Source: an uncultured Oscillospiraceae bacterium (GTDB lineage: Bacteria; Bacillota; Clostridia; Oscillospirales; Oscillospiraceae). From it: a stretch of 64,000 nt of DNA. The stretch is from positions 6,328 to 70,327 of the forward strand of contig CAAEUZ010000023.1 in assembly GCA_900759385.1 (NCBI GenBank), in the 5' to 3' direction. The stretch's first letter is position 1. Each line of letters begins with the position of its first letter. A model generated the notes under the pieces. It had not been told where the DNA came from. It worked only from the letters and a program-made list of their open reading frames with translations, and did no database searches. Of the stretch, positions 7,750-15,955 are shown piece by piece. The position numbers and the translations under genes were made by a program.

Positions 7750-8664
7750 ATGCCACCTATTGCCACATTCATCGTACTTGGCCTGCTGGTGCTCGTGCTT
7801 ATCGTCATCCTCGTCCGCTGCATACGCATAGTGCAGCAGTCGAAGGCGTATATAATCGAGCGCCTGGGCGCATATCACACCACATGGAACGTGGGCCTGC
7901 ACTTCAAGATACCCTTCATCGAGCGCGTGGCCAAGGTCGTATCTCTCAAGGAGCAGGTGGCGGATTTCCAGCCGCAGCCCGTCATTACCAAGGACAACGT
8001 CACCATGCAGATAGACACAGTGGTGTACTTCCAGATCACCGACCCAATGCTGTATACCTACGGCATAGAGCGGCCCCTGGTAGCCATAGAGAACCTCTCC
8101 GCCACCACTCTGCGAAACATCATCGGCGACCTTGAGCTGGACCAGTGCCTCACAAGCCGCGACGTCATCAATACCAAGATGCGCTCCATCCTCGACGAGG
8201 CCACCGACCCCTGGGGCATCAAGGTCAACCGCGTGGAGCTCAAGAACATCCTCCCGCCCAAGGACATCCAGGCGGCTATGGAGAAGCAGATGAAGGCCGA
8301 ACGCGAACGCCGCGAGGCCATCCTGCGCGCCGAGGGCGAGAAGAAGGCTGCCATCCTCACCGCCGAAGGTGAGAACCAGAGCGCCATCCTGCGCGCCGAG
8401 GCCAAGAAGCAGGCGCAGATACTGGAGGCCGAGGGCAAGGCCGAGGCCATCCTCGCCGTGCAGAAGGCGACGGCCGACTCCATCAGGCTCCTCAACGAGG
8501 CCAGCCCCAGCGACCCCGTCATCCGCCTGCGCGCGCTCGAGGCCTTCGCGGCCGCGGCCGACGGCAAGGCGACGAAGATAATCATCCCCAGCGAGATTCA
8601 GGGTCTCGCCGGACTGGCCGAGGGTATAGTGGAGAGCGTCACCGGCGCGCCCAAGGCCGAGTAA
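7750..8664 (+). CDS. SPFH/Band 7 (stomatin-like) membrane protein
   Basis: 304 residues. One N-terminal membrane helix (about residues 5-26), then the Band 7 domain: 'AYIIERLGAYHTTWNVGLHFKIPFIERV', 'DNVTMQIDTVVYFQITDP', 'TLRNIIGDLELDQCLTSRDVIN', 'WGIKVNRVELKNILPP'. A long Ala/Glu/Lys coiled coil with repeated 'REAILRAEGEKKAAIL' units spans about residues 170-250. It is of the QmcA/stomatin type, forming membrane-bound oligomers. RBS GAGGAGG precedes the ATG. Gene order nfeD then SPFH is typical. Confidence 0.95.
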   Translation: MPPIATFIVLGLLVLVLIVILVRCIRIVQQSKAYIIERLGAYHTTWNVGLHFKIPFIERVAKVVSLKEQVADFQPQPVITKDNVTMQIDTVVYFQITDPMLYTYGIERPLVAIENLSATTLRNIIGDLELDQCLTSRDVINTKMRSILDEATDPWGIKVNRVELKNILPPKDIQAAMEKQMKAERERREAILRAEGEKKAAILTAEGENQSAILRAEAKKQAQILEAEGKAEAILAVQKATADSIRLLNEASPSDPVIRLRALEAFAAAADGKATKIIIPSEIQGLAGLAEGIVESVTGAPKAE

Positions 8665-8689
8665 AACTTAAAACCCACGGAGGATAAGC

Positions 8690-9961
8690 ATGGAATACTC
8701 AGACAGGGTGCGGGTCTTTCTCACCGCTCATGGCATGGAGCCTGAACGGTTCCCGCTGCATGACGCGACCGCCTCCTTCATCGGCGAGATGGAGCTGGGC
8801 CTCGCGGGCAAGAAGAGCTCGCTGGACATGATACCCACCTACCTCTCCTCGGGCGGCATAGGCACGGGACGGCGGGCCGCCGTCATTGACGCGGGCGGGA
8901 CCAACTTCCGCGCGTCGAGCGTATACTTCGGTGCGGACGGCGCGAAGATAGAGCGCGTGGTGCGCTCGGCCATGCCAGGCACGCATGAGCGCGCGACCTG
9001 GGACGAGTTCATGGACTTCTCCGCCCGGCAGCTGCTCGGCATGCTCGAGGGGGCGGAGGGGATAGGTTTCTGCTTTTCCTACCGCGCGGAGATAACCCCG
9101 GAGCGGGACGGGCGGGTCATCCGCATGAGCAAGGGCGTTGACCTCACCGGCTATGAGGGGCGCCTCGTCTGTGCCGACCTGAAGGCCGCGCTGGCGCGGC
9201 TGGGCGCGCCGGACGTGCCCGCCGTGCTGGTGAACGACACCGCCGCGGTGCTGCTCTCGGGCGCGAGCCTGCTGGATACGGAGGGATATGACGCCCTCAT
9301 CGGCCTGGTGTGCGGCACGGGGCAGAACACCTGCTGCGTGTTCGATACGGGCAAGATCGGCAAGCTGGGCCTGCCCGCGGGCGGAAATATGCTGGTGAAT
9401 CTCGAGAGCGGCTGCTTTGACGGCTGGCCGCAGGGCGACTACGACCGCGAACTTGACGCCGCGACGAACAACCCCCGGGACCACCTGCTGGAGAAGATGA
9501 CCTCCGGCGCGTACCTGGGCGAGCTGTGCCGCCTCACCATCCGCGGCGCGGCGGCCGACGGCCTCTTCACCGGGGCCGGGCGGGAGGCTGCTCTTGCCAT
9601 GGAAGAGCTCACCAGCGCCGAGGCTGACAGTCTGGCCTGCGGCGGGGGCGGGCCCTTCACGGGGGAGGACGCCGCCGTGGCCGGCGAGCTGTGCCGCGCC
9701 GTATTCGAGCGCGCGGCCAAGTGTGTCTGTGCCAACCTGTCCGCCATCCTGGTGCTCACGGACACGGGCTCCGACCCGGAGCACCCGACCTGCGTCTGCG
9801 CCGACGGCTCGGTTATACGCTACAGCAGGGCCTTTGCCTCCTGCCTGGACGCCGAGCTGGAGAGCTTCACCGCCGGAGTGCTGGGCCGCCACTGCGTCAT
9901 ACGCACGCAGGAGGAGGCCACCACCCTCGGCAGCGCGGCCGCCGCGCTTATAAACGGCTGA
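8690..9961 (+). CDS. Hexokinase of the eukaryotic-type family
   Basis: 423 residues. 'AAVIDAGGTNFRASSVYF' is the phosphate-1 loop of the actin-like ATPase fold; 'GIGFCFSYRAEITPERDGRVIRMSKGVDLTGYEG' is a hexokinase sugar-binding segment, with the catalytic Asp in 'LVNDTAAVLLSGA' and 'IGLVCGTGQNTCCVF' further on. Motif order and length fit the hexokinase family of eukaryotes (split Hexokinase_1/2 domains) rather than the ROK or bacterial glucokinase families; such genes occur sporadically in gut Clostridia. Expected reaction is ATP-dependent phosphorylation of glucose or a similar hexose in the cytoplasm. It follows the SPFH gene by 25 bp with a GGAGG site. Confidence 0.88.
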   Translation: MEYSDRVRVFLTAHGMEPERFPLHDATASFIGEMELGLAGKKSSLDMIPTYLSSGGIGTGRRAAVIDAGGTNFRASSVYFGADGAKIERVVRSAMPGTHERATWDEFMDFSARQLLGMLEGAEGIGFCFSYRAEITPERDGRVIRMSKGVDLTGYEGRLVCADLKAALARLGAPDVPAVLVNDTAAVLLSGASLLDTEGYDALIGLVCGTGQNTCCVFDTGKIGKLGLPAGGNMLVNLESGCFDGWPQGDYDRELDAATNNPRDHLLEKMTSGAYLGELCRLTIRGAAADGLFTGAGREAALAMEELTSAEADSLACGGGGPFTGEDAAVAGELCRAVFERAAKCVCANLSAILVLTDTGSDPEHPTCVCADGSVIRYSRAFASCLDAELESFTAGVLGRHCVIRTQEEATTLGSAAAALING

Positions 9962-10010
9962 GACCGCCATGTCGGTTTCACATACAGAAGATTCCAAGGA
10001 GGACATGTAA

Positions 10011-10403
10011 ATGCCGCTTGAAATTGGCATAAAGGGCAGCTCCAGCTGCACCGTCACGCTCAACGATACCGCCAAGGCCCTCGGCTCCGGCGGGCTCGAC
10101 GTGCTCAGCACGCCGAAGCTTATCGCGCTCATGGAAAACGCCGCGCTGCTCTCCGTGAGGCCCTACCTCGAGGAGGGCTCCGACACCGTGGGCACGCTCC
10201 TCAACGTCAAGCATCTGGCCGCCACGCCTGTGGGCATGACCGTGCGGGCCGAGGCCGAGCTGATTGAAATCGACCGCCGCCGCCTGGTCTTCTCCGTGAA
10301 GGCCTGGGACGAGGTGGAGCTGGTCGGCGAGGGCACGCACGAGCGCTTCATAGTCGATATGGAGAAGTTCACGAATAAGTGCAACTCCAAAATCAAGAAG
10401 TGA
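10011..10403 (+). CDS. FlK-like hotdog-fold thioesterase
   Basis: 130 residues, one hotdog domain. It lines up by eye with fluoroacetyl-CoA thioesterase FlK: 'STPKLIALMENAA', 'NVKHLAATPVGMTVRAEAEL', 'GTHERFIVDMEKF'. The FlK catalytic residues Thr42, Glu50 and His76 have counterparts at Thr34, Glu42 and His68 with the same spacing (8 and 26). Many FlK-like proteins are general acyl-CoA thioesterases, so the substrate is open. It follows the hexokinase gene by 49 bp with AGGAGG; a terminator lies 52 bases after the stop. Confidence 0.88.
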   Translation: MPLEIGIKGSSSCTVTLNDTAKALGSGGLDVLSTPKLIALMENAALLSVRPYLEEGSDTVGTLLNVKHLAATPVGMTVRAEAELIEIDRRRLVFSVKAWDEVELVGEGTHERFIVDMEKFTNKCNSKIKK

Positions 10404-10455
10404 GCTGCTGTCCCGGCTGTGCGGCTGAGGCCGCATGATGCGGGCGCAGGACAGT

Positions 10456-10492
10456 ATCCCGGCGGCGTCATGTACGCTGCCGGGATTTTTTT
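10456..10492 (+). terminator. Intrinsic terminator after the thioesterase gene
   Basis: Stem ATCCCGGCGGCGT (10456-10468) with ACGCTGCCGGGAT (10474-10486, one G-U) followed by seven T. Confidence 0.85.
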
Positions 10493-10546
10493 GCCCATGG
10501 CCTTTTGACGGGAGAAATTCGCCCCGAATAAGGGCAGCCTTTGCGC

Positions 10547-10610
10547 TTTACACAATCTTTACTCATTCTTAACAAATCTATTGACAAACCCCGCCGGTGT
10601 AAAGTATTCT
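10547..10610 (+). promoter_or_regulatory. PhoP-box-like hexamer array and promoter of the phosphate transporter
   Basis: Four TT(t/a/g)AC(a/t) hexamers lie in phase: TTTACA at 10547, TTTACT at 10558, TTAACA at 10569 and TTGACA at 10581, i.e. 11, 11 and 12 bp apart. This is the TTAACA-type direct-repeat layout of Firmicute PhoP boxes. The last hexamer is also the -35 box, with TATTCT (10605-10610) 18 bp downstream. Activation on phosphate starvation is inferred. Confidence 0.65.
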
Positions 10611-10643
10611 TGTAGTGATGCGTCGATTGGGGGAGATACATGC

Positions 10644-11702
10644 ATGGATGTCAGCTTCGGACACTTTATTTCGCAGATGGGTTCCGATCCCGCTCTGCTT
10701 ATAACGACGCTGCTAACTATAGGAGTAATATTTGTCAACGGCTGGACTGACGCGCCCAACGCTATTGCCACGTGTATAAGCACGCGGTGCATGGGCGTGC
10801 GTCCGGCTATTCTTATGAGCGCCATCTTTAATTTCCTGGGTGTGTTCATCATGACGCACATCAACAGCTCCGTGGCCTTCACCATAAGCAACATGGTGGA
10901 CTTCGGCGGCAACTCCCAGGAGGCGCTCATAGCGCTGTGCGCGGCGCTGTTTTCCATCGTCGTGTACTCGACCGGGGCGAGCTTCCTCGGCATACCGACC
11001 AGCGAGAGCCACAGCCTGATTGCGGGCCTCACCGGAGCGGCTATAGCCATACATAACGGCTTTGGCGGCATCAACTTTGACGAGTGGGCCAAGGTGCTGT
11101 ACGGCCTGGTGCTCAGCCTGGCGCTGGGCTTCGGCAGCGGCTGGTTCTTCTGCAAGATAGTGACGCTCATATTCCGGCGCATAGACCGGCACAAGACCCA
11201 GGGCTTTTTCAAATGGGCGCAGATAGCCGGTGCGGCGGCCATGAGCTTCATGCACGGGGCGCAGGACGGCCAGAAGTTCATCGGCGTGCTGTTCCTCGGC
11301 CTGGCGTTCTGCAACGGGCAGAGCGACGTGGGCGCGATGGCCATACCCGTCTGGCTGATGCTGCTCTGCTCCCTGGTCATGGGCCTGGGCACCAGCGTGG
11401 GCGGAGAGAAGATAATCAAGAGCGTGGGCATGGACATGGTAAAGCTGGAGAAGTATCAGGGCTTCTCGGCCGACCTCAGCGCCGCTTTCTGCCTGCTGCT
11501 CTCCAGCGTTGGCGGCATACCCGTCTCCACCACCCACACCAAGACCAGCGCCATCATGGGCGTCGGCGCCGTCAAGCGCATCAGCGCCATCAACTTCGGC
11601 GTCGTGCGCGACATGGTGCTGACCTGGGTCTTCACCTTCCCGGGCTGCGGCCTGATAAGCTTCCTGGTGGCCAAGGCTTTCATATTCTTCTGGGGCATCT
11701 GA
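10644..11702 (+). CDS. PiT-family inorganic phosphate transporter
   Basis: 352 residues with about ten membrane helices. The family signature occurs in both halves: 'FVNGWTDAPNAIAT' near the N-terminus and 'GGIPVSTTHTKTSAIMG' near the C-terminus, with 'SFMHGAQDGQKFIGV' in between. PiT proteins carry metal-phosphate with a cation gradient across the cytoplasmic membrane. The start is the ATG at 10644, nine bases after GGGGGAG; upstream codons overlap the promoter. The DUF47 partner gene follows 38 bp later. Its promoter carries a PhoP-box-like array, unusual because PiT transporters are often constitutive. Confidence 0.95.
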   Translation: MDVSFGHFISQMGSDPALLITTLLTIGVIFVNGWTDAPNAIATCISTRCMGVRPAILMSAIFNFLGVFIMTHINSSVAFTISNMVDFGGNSQEALIALCAALFSIVVYSTGASFLGIPTSESHSLIAGLTGAAIAIHNGFGGINFDEWAKVLYGLVLSLALGFGSGWFFCKIVTLIFRRIDRHKTQGFFKWAQIAGAAAMSFMHGAQDGQKFIGVLFLGLAFCNGQSDVGAMAIPVWLMLLCSLVMGLGTSVGGEKIIKSVGMDMVKLEKYQGFSADLSAAFCLLLSSVGGIPVSTTHTKTSAIMGVGAVKRISAINFGVVRDMVLTWVFTFPGCGLISFLVAKAFIFFWGI

Positions 11703-11740
11703 GCCGGATAAACATACAATAACTACGGGGGTAAGGATAC

Positions 11741-12364
11741 ATGTCTAAAAAGCAGGACGAGTTTTATTTCAACAACTTCATAGAATGTGCTGACTATGCC
11801 TGCAAGGCGGCGCATCTGCTTGAGGATGTCATGGACAACTTCGACCCAGACAGCCTGCCGGGCCGCCTCGACGAGATGCACAGGCTGGAGCACGCGGCCG
11901 ACGAGTGCAAGCACAAGATGATAGACGTTCTGGCCAAGGCCTTCATCACGCCGATAGAGCGCGAGGACATCATCGAACTGTCGCACTGCATCGACAATAT
12001 GACGGATAAGATTGAGGACGTTTTTCTGCGTCTTTACACCAATAACATCCGCAGGATGCACCCGGACGCGGTGGAGATGGCCAAGGTCGTCATCCACTGC
12101 TGCGAGAGCGTGAAGGAGATGCTGGAGGAGTTCCCGAACTTCAAGCGCTCCAAGACGCTCAAGGACCACATAATCCGCATCAACACCATGGAGGAGGAGG
12201 CCGACCGCCGCTTTATAAGCTGCATGGCCAGCCTGCACCGCTCCGGTGCGGACGCCATCGAAATAATCGCCTGGCGCGAGGTGTACAAATACCTGGAGAA
12301 CTGCGCCGACGCCTGCGAGAACGTCGCCGACGTGGTGGAAGGCGTAATAATGGACAACACCTGA
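11741..12364 (+). CDS. DUF47 (PhoU-like) phosphate transport accessory protein
   Basis: 207 residues, all helical. 'YACKAAHLLEDVMDNFD', 'MHRLEHAADECKHKMIDVLAKAFITPIEREDIIELSHCIDNMTDKIED' and the repeated ExxxD metal-binding type positions ('EHAADECKH', 'MEEEADRRF') are PhoU/DUF47 hallmarks. These proteins pair with PiT transporters and are thought to gate them. RBS GGGGGTAAGG. It follows the transporter in one transcription unit that ends at a long hairpin just downstream. Confidence 0.94.
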   Translation: MSKKQDEFYFNNFIECADYACKAAHLLEDVMDNFDPDSLPGRLDEMHRLEHAADECKHKMIDVLAKAFITPIEREDIIELSHCIDNMTDKIEDVFLRLYTNNIRRMHPDAVEMAKVVIHCCESVKEMLEEFPNFKRSKTLKDHIIRINTMEEEADRRFISCMASLHRSGADAIEIIAWREVYKYLENCADACENVADVVEGVIMDNT

Positions 12365-12365
12365 G

Positions 12366-12421
12366 CGCGTGAAAGCCGTCCGCTCCCAATTTGGGAGCCG
12401 GACGGCTTCGCTATTTCACGC
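12366..12421 (+). terminator. Long hairpin after pit-DUF47 (terminator-like, no T run)
   Basis: Outer arms GCGTGAAA (12366-12373) and TTTCACGC (12414-12421) enclose AAGCCGTCC...GGACGGCTT with a CTCCCAATTTGGGAG tip. No T run follows, so Rho-independent stopping is uncertain; it may protect the mRNA end. Confidence 0.6.
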
Positions 12422-12519
12422 GGGGAACGGATTTTCCGCCCGGATGCACTTTTCCGGGAACATTCCGGGTCGGGAGGCGTCCTAATTTCAAACCTGTTGA
12501 TTGGGAGGGGAATTATAAC

Positions 12520-13449
12520 ATGAAAGTCAAGCTCAAGAGACTGTCCTGCGCCGCGCTGGCGCTGGTGCTGGCCCTGCCCCTGGCCGCGTGCGGCGGGCAG
12601 CAGGCTGCCTCCACGCCCACGCCGGGCGCAGACGGAGGCGCCGTCGTCTTCACGCGTGAGAACATGCCGCGCCTTGACGGCTCCACCGCCACCGCTCCGC
12701 TGGCCCAGGCCGCGGCGGCCGTGCTGCTGGGCGAGAGCGAGGAGGATGTTGCCGACCTCATAGATTTCTCCCGCACCACCGAGTCCTATCGCCAGCTCAT
12801 GCAGGGCGATGCGGACCTGCTGATAGCCGCCGAGCCCAACGCAGCCGTCTTTGACGAGATGGAGGAGGCCGGGTTCGAGGTGCAGATGGAGCCCCTCGCC
12901 ACCGACGCGCTGGTGTTCATGGTCAACGAGGACAACCCCGTGGACTCGCTCACCACCGAGCAGCTGCGCGGCATCTACTCCGGTGAGATCACCAACTGGA
13001 GCGAGGTGGGCGGCGCAGACCTGGATATAGTACCCTTCCAGCGCAACGCCGAGTCCGGCAGCCAGGTGCTGATGGAGAAGCTGGTCATGGACGGCACGGA
13101 GATGACCGAGCCGCCTGAGGGCTATATGATCGCCTCCATGGTCGGGCTTATGGACGCCGTCAAGGAGTACGACAACAGCGCCAACGCCATCGGCTACTCC
13201 GTGTACTACTACGCGCACGACATGCAGATGGCGGGCGGGCTCAAGCTGCTGAAGATAGACGGCGTGGCGCCGGAGGCCGCGACCATACGCAGCGGAGAGT
13301 ACCCATTCCTCAACCCCTACTATGTCGCCATGAACGCCGCGGAGCCTGAGGGCTCGATGACGCGCGTGCTCTACGACTGGCTGCTGGGCCCCGACGGGCA
13401 GAAGCTGGTGGACATGAAGGGGTACGTCTCTGTGAACGGGGAGGGTTGA
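12520..13449 (+). CDS. PstS-like phosphate-binding lipoprotein, stand-alone
   Basis: 309 residues. Signal peptide and lipobox LAAC (Cys23), a Thr/Pro/Gly linker, then a PstS-type binding domain: 'LDGSTATAPLAQAAAA', 'LVFMVNEDNPVDSLTTEQLRGIYSGEITNWSEVGG' and 'FQRNAESGSQVLMEKLVM', the usual PstS ligand loop. 'NAIGYSVYYYAHDM' and 'YPFLNPYYVAMN' complete the fold. No pstC, pstA or pstB follows, so it may serve a distant transporter or act as a phosphate sensor. ATG at 12520 with GGGAGGGG upstream. A second lipoprotein gene starts one base after its stop. Confidence 0.9.
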   Translation: MKVKLKRLSCAALALVLALPLAACGGQQAASTPTPGADGGAVVFTRENMPRLDGSTATAPLAQAAAAVLLGESEEDVADLIDFSRTTESYRQLMQGDADLLIAAEPNAAVFDEMEEAGFEVQMEPLATDALVFMVNEDNPVDSLTTEQLRGIYSGEITNWSEVGGADLDIVPFQRNAESGSQVLMEKLVMDGTEMTEPPEGYMIASMVGLMDAVKEYDNSANAIGYSVYYYAHDMQMAGGLKLLKIDGVAPEAATIRSGEYPFLNPYYVAMNAAEPEGSMTRVLYDWLLGPDGQKLVDMKGYVSVNGEG

Positions 13450-13450
13450 G

Positions 13451-14746
13451 ATGAGGCCCGGCAGGATAGCGCCTGTACTGCTCGCGCTTGCGCTGCTGCT
13501 CAGCGCCTGCGGCGCGCCGGCAGAGGCGCCGGAATCAGCGCAGCCGCAGCAGGGTGTCGCCGTGCACTGGGACGTGCTGACGCCGGAGGCGGAGAACATC
13601 GCCGAACGCCGGTATGAAGAGTACACGGATGAGCTCATACCCGCGGACGATTACGGCCCGCTGGTGCCCTACATAGGCGGCGAGGCCAACGGGGAGTGGG
13701 AGCAGAGCTGGTTTTACGGCCTGGCCACGCGCGACGGCGAGATTATCACCGACCCGGTATACGCCGGTGTGCAGCCGCTGGTAGAGATGGGCGCATCCAC
13801 TATCGAGGAGTACTACGGCGACGCCATGATATTGCGCTCGGCCGTGCCATGTGATACTCCCCCAGAGGAGGACTGGATGCCTCAGTACGAGAATCGCTAC
13901 GGCCTTGCGGCTATGGACGGCTCCTGGTACACGGGCCAGATTTATACCGACTGTATCTGCTCCTGCAGCCTGGGTGCGCTCTTCTTTGACACCGCAGGCG
14001 ACATTGTGATGATATCCGGCTCCGACGGCAGCGAGCTCTTCCACTGGGATGCAGATTCCATCCCGCTGGAGGGTATTTCACCCGGTGCGTATTACTGGGA
14101 AGGGAGCGACGCCCGGGACGGGTACATGCAGTACATAAACTGGGGCGAAAACGGCGACGCGGACTATACCTACGTCGATTTGCGCACAGGCAGCATACTC
14201 AGCGAGAAGCCGGAGGTGTTTGAGTGGAACCCGAGCTCAGATGAGCAGGATCCGAACGAGTACCGCTTTGAAAACGCCCGGCTCAGGATTGAGGACGGGA
14301 ACGTAAATATCGAATCCGACAGCGGCGAGACGCACTCGTTTACGCTGCCGGAGGGCTGCGCCGCGTTGGCGTATCCCAATGTAAACGGCGAGCGGATAAT
14401 CTTCGGACTGGACGGCGGAGGCAGCGTGCTGGTGGACTTCGATGGCAAAGAGCTGCTCCGCACGGAGGGGTATCTGAACTGGCTGTACCTGCGGTACGGC
14501 GATGCGCCGAGCCTGTGTGCCACGACCGAATACCTCTCCAACGAGGACGGCTCCGGCGCGCACAGCGTTTGGCAGGTCTACAGCCGGGACGGTGAGGACA
14601 TGTTCACCGTTGACGGCATCGTCATACAGTGGGACGACCGCCTGCTCGTAGCCGGTGGGGACAGCTACCGGCTCACAGACCTGGAGGGTCAGGACCTCAT
14701 ACGGCTCTCGCGCTGGGCGGCCATGGACCTCCCGGCAGACAGCTGA
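13451..14746 (+). CDS. Lipoprotein of unknown function
   Basis: 431 residues. Signal peptide with lipobox LSAC (Cys20). The mature part is acidic and built of short beta-rich units such as 'GLATRDGEIITDPVYAGVQPL' and 'NRYGLAAMDGSWYTGQIYTD', loosely like WG (KWG) repeats, which form extracellular beta-structures; I cannot assign a family. GGAGGG lies five bases before the ATG, and the gene starts one base after the PstS-like lipoprotein stop, so the two are probably made together on the outer face of the membrane. A strong terminator follows. Confidence 0.85.
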   Translation: MRPGRIAPVLLALALLLSACGAPAEAPESAQPQQGVAVHWDVLTPEAENIAERRYEEYTDELIPADDYGPLVPYIGGEANGEWEQSWFYGLATRDGEIITDPVYAGVQPLVEMGASTIEEYYGDAMILRSAVPCDTPPEEDWMPQYENRYGLAAMDGSWYTGQIYTDCICSCSLGALFFDTAGDIVMISGSDGSELFHWDADSIPLEGISPGAYYWEGSDARDGYMQYINWGENGDADYTYVDLRTGSILSEKPEVFEWNPSSDEQDPNEYRFENARLRIEDGNVNIESDSGETHSFTLPEGCAALAYPNVNGERIIFGLDGGGSVLVDFDGKELLRTEGYLNWLYLRYGDAPSLCATTEYLSNEDGSGAHSVWQVYSRDGEDMFTVDGIVIQWDDRLLVAGGDSYRLTDLEGQDLIRLSRWAAMDLPADS

Positions 14747-14757
14747 AGGGAGAAGGT

Positions 14758-14794
14758 AAGGCTCCCCCTTTCCGGTGAAAGGGGGAGCCTTTTT
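14758..14794 (+). terminator. Intrinsic terminator after the lipoprotein pair
   Basis: Perfect 14-bp stem AAGGCTCCCCCTTT/AAAGGGGGAGCCTT, loop CCGGTG, then T run. Confidence 0.92.
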
Positions 14795-14828
14795 GCGTTT
14801 TATTGGCCCCGGCGCCCGCACCGCGCTG

Positions 14829-14857
14829 TTTACAACGCGGGAGTGTTGTGGTAAAAT
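14829..14857 (+). promoter_or_regulatory. Promoter of prfA-tsaC/coaE-M18 operon
   Basis: TTTACA (14829-14834), 17 bp, TAAAAT (14852-14857), 24 bases before the prfA start. Confidence 0.65.
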
Positions 14858-14881
14858 AAGCCCTGAATGAGGAGGATGCAG

Positions 14882-15955
14882 ATGCCTGAAAAGCTCAGGG
14901 AGATAGTCTCCCGCTATGATGAGATAACCCGGCAGATGGAGCTGCCGGAGAACTATACGGACGCAGCGGCGTATTCGCGCCTGGCCAGGGAACAGAAGGA
15001 ACTGGCCCCCGTGGCGGAGTGCGCGCGGGAGTATTTCGCCGCGCAGGAGGCCATGACGGAGGCGGAGGGCTTCTTCGCCGACCCCGAGCTGGGCGAGATG
15101 GCCCGCGAGGAGTACGAGGAGGCCAGGGCCCGCCTCGGGGAGCTGTCCGAACGGCTGCGCGAGATGCTGATACCCAAAGACCCCGACGATGACCGCAACG
15201 TCATAATCGAGATACGCGCCGGCGTGGGCGGGGAGGAGAGCGCCCTCTTTGCGCACAGCCTCTACAGGATGTACTCCATGTATGCCGAGTCCCGGCGCTG
15301 GAAGGTCTCGGTCGCCAACGTGAACGACACGGAGCTGGGCGGCATAAAGGAGATCAGCTTCATGGTGGAGGGCACGGGCGCTTATGCGCGCTTCAAGTAC
15401 GAGAGCGGTGTGCACCGCGTACAGCGAGTGCCGGAGACGGAGGCCGGCGGCAGGATACACACCAGCACCGTCACCGTGGCCGTGCTGCCCGAGGTCAGCG
15501 ACGTGGAGATAAACATCGACCCCGGCGACCTGCAGATAGACACCTTCCGCTCCTCCGGCGCGGGAGGCCAGCACGTAAACAAGACGGAGAGCGCCATACG
15601 CATAACGCACCTGCCCACCGGTACCGTGGTGGAGTGCCAGGACGAGCGCAGCCAGTACAAGAACAAGGACCGGGCCATGAAGATCCTCGCCTCGCGCCTG
15701 TACGAGGCCGAGCGCGCCCGGCAGATGAGCGAGCGCGCGGCCGAGCGCAAGAGCCAGGTGGGCACCGGTATGCGCAACGAGCGCATCCGCACGTATAACT
15801 TCCCCCAGGGCCGCGTGACCGACCACCGTATCGGCCTGACGCTCTACAAGATAGACAGGATAATGGACGGGGAGCTCGACGAGCTCATAGACGCCCTGGC
15901 CGCCGCCGCGAGGGCCGGCGAGCTGGGCGCATCGGAGGCAAATGATGCAGACTGA
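14882..15955 (+). CDS. prfA: Peptide chain release factor 1
   Basis: 357 residues, normal RF1 length. The catalytic GGQ is in '[22 protein letters not shown]'; '[15 protein letters not shown]', '[21 protein letters not shown]' and '[20 protein letters not shown]' are RF1 landmarks, and the alpha-helical N-domain precedes them. It reads UAA and UAG stop codons. The start ATG at 14882 has GGAGG six bases upstream; two earlier ATGs lie in or before that site. It overlaps the next gene by about 11 bases. Usually prmC follows prfA; here a TsaC-CoaE fusion takes that place. Confidence 0.97.
   Translation: MPEKLREIVSRYDEITRQMELPENYTDAAAYSRLAREQKELAPVAECAREYFAAQEAMTEAEGFFADPELGEMAREEYEEARARLGELSERLREMLIPKDPDDDRNVIIEIRAGVGGEESALFAHSLYRMYSMYAESRRWKVSVANVNDTELGGIKEISFMVEGTGAYARFKYESGVHRVQRVPETEAGGRIHTSTVTVAVLPEVSDVEINIDPGDLQIDTFRSSGAGGQHVNKTESAIRITHLPTGTVVECQDERSQYKNKDRAMKILASRLYEAERARQMSERAAERKSQVGTGMRNERIRTYNFPQGRVTDHRIGLTLYKIDRIMDGELDELIDALAAAARAGELGASEANDAD

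Noticed and set aside
12520..14746. A pstSCAB operon
   Set aside because: Only the PstS-like lipoprotein is present; the next gene is an unrelated lipoprotein and then a terminator.
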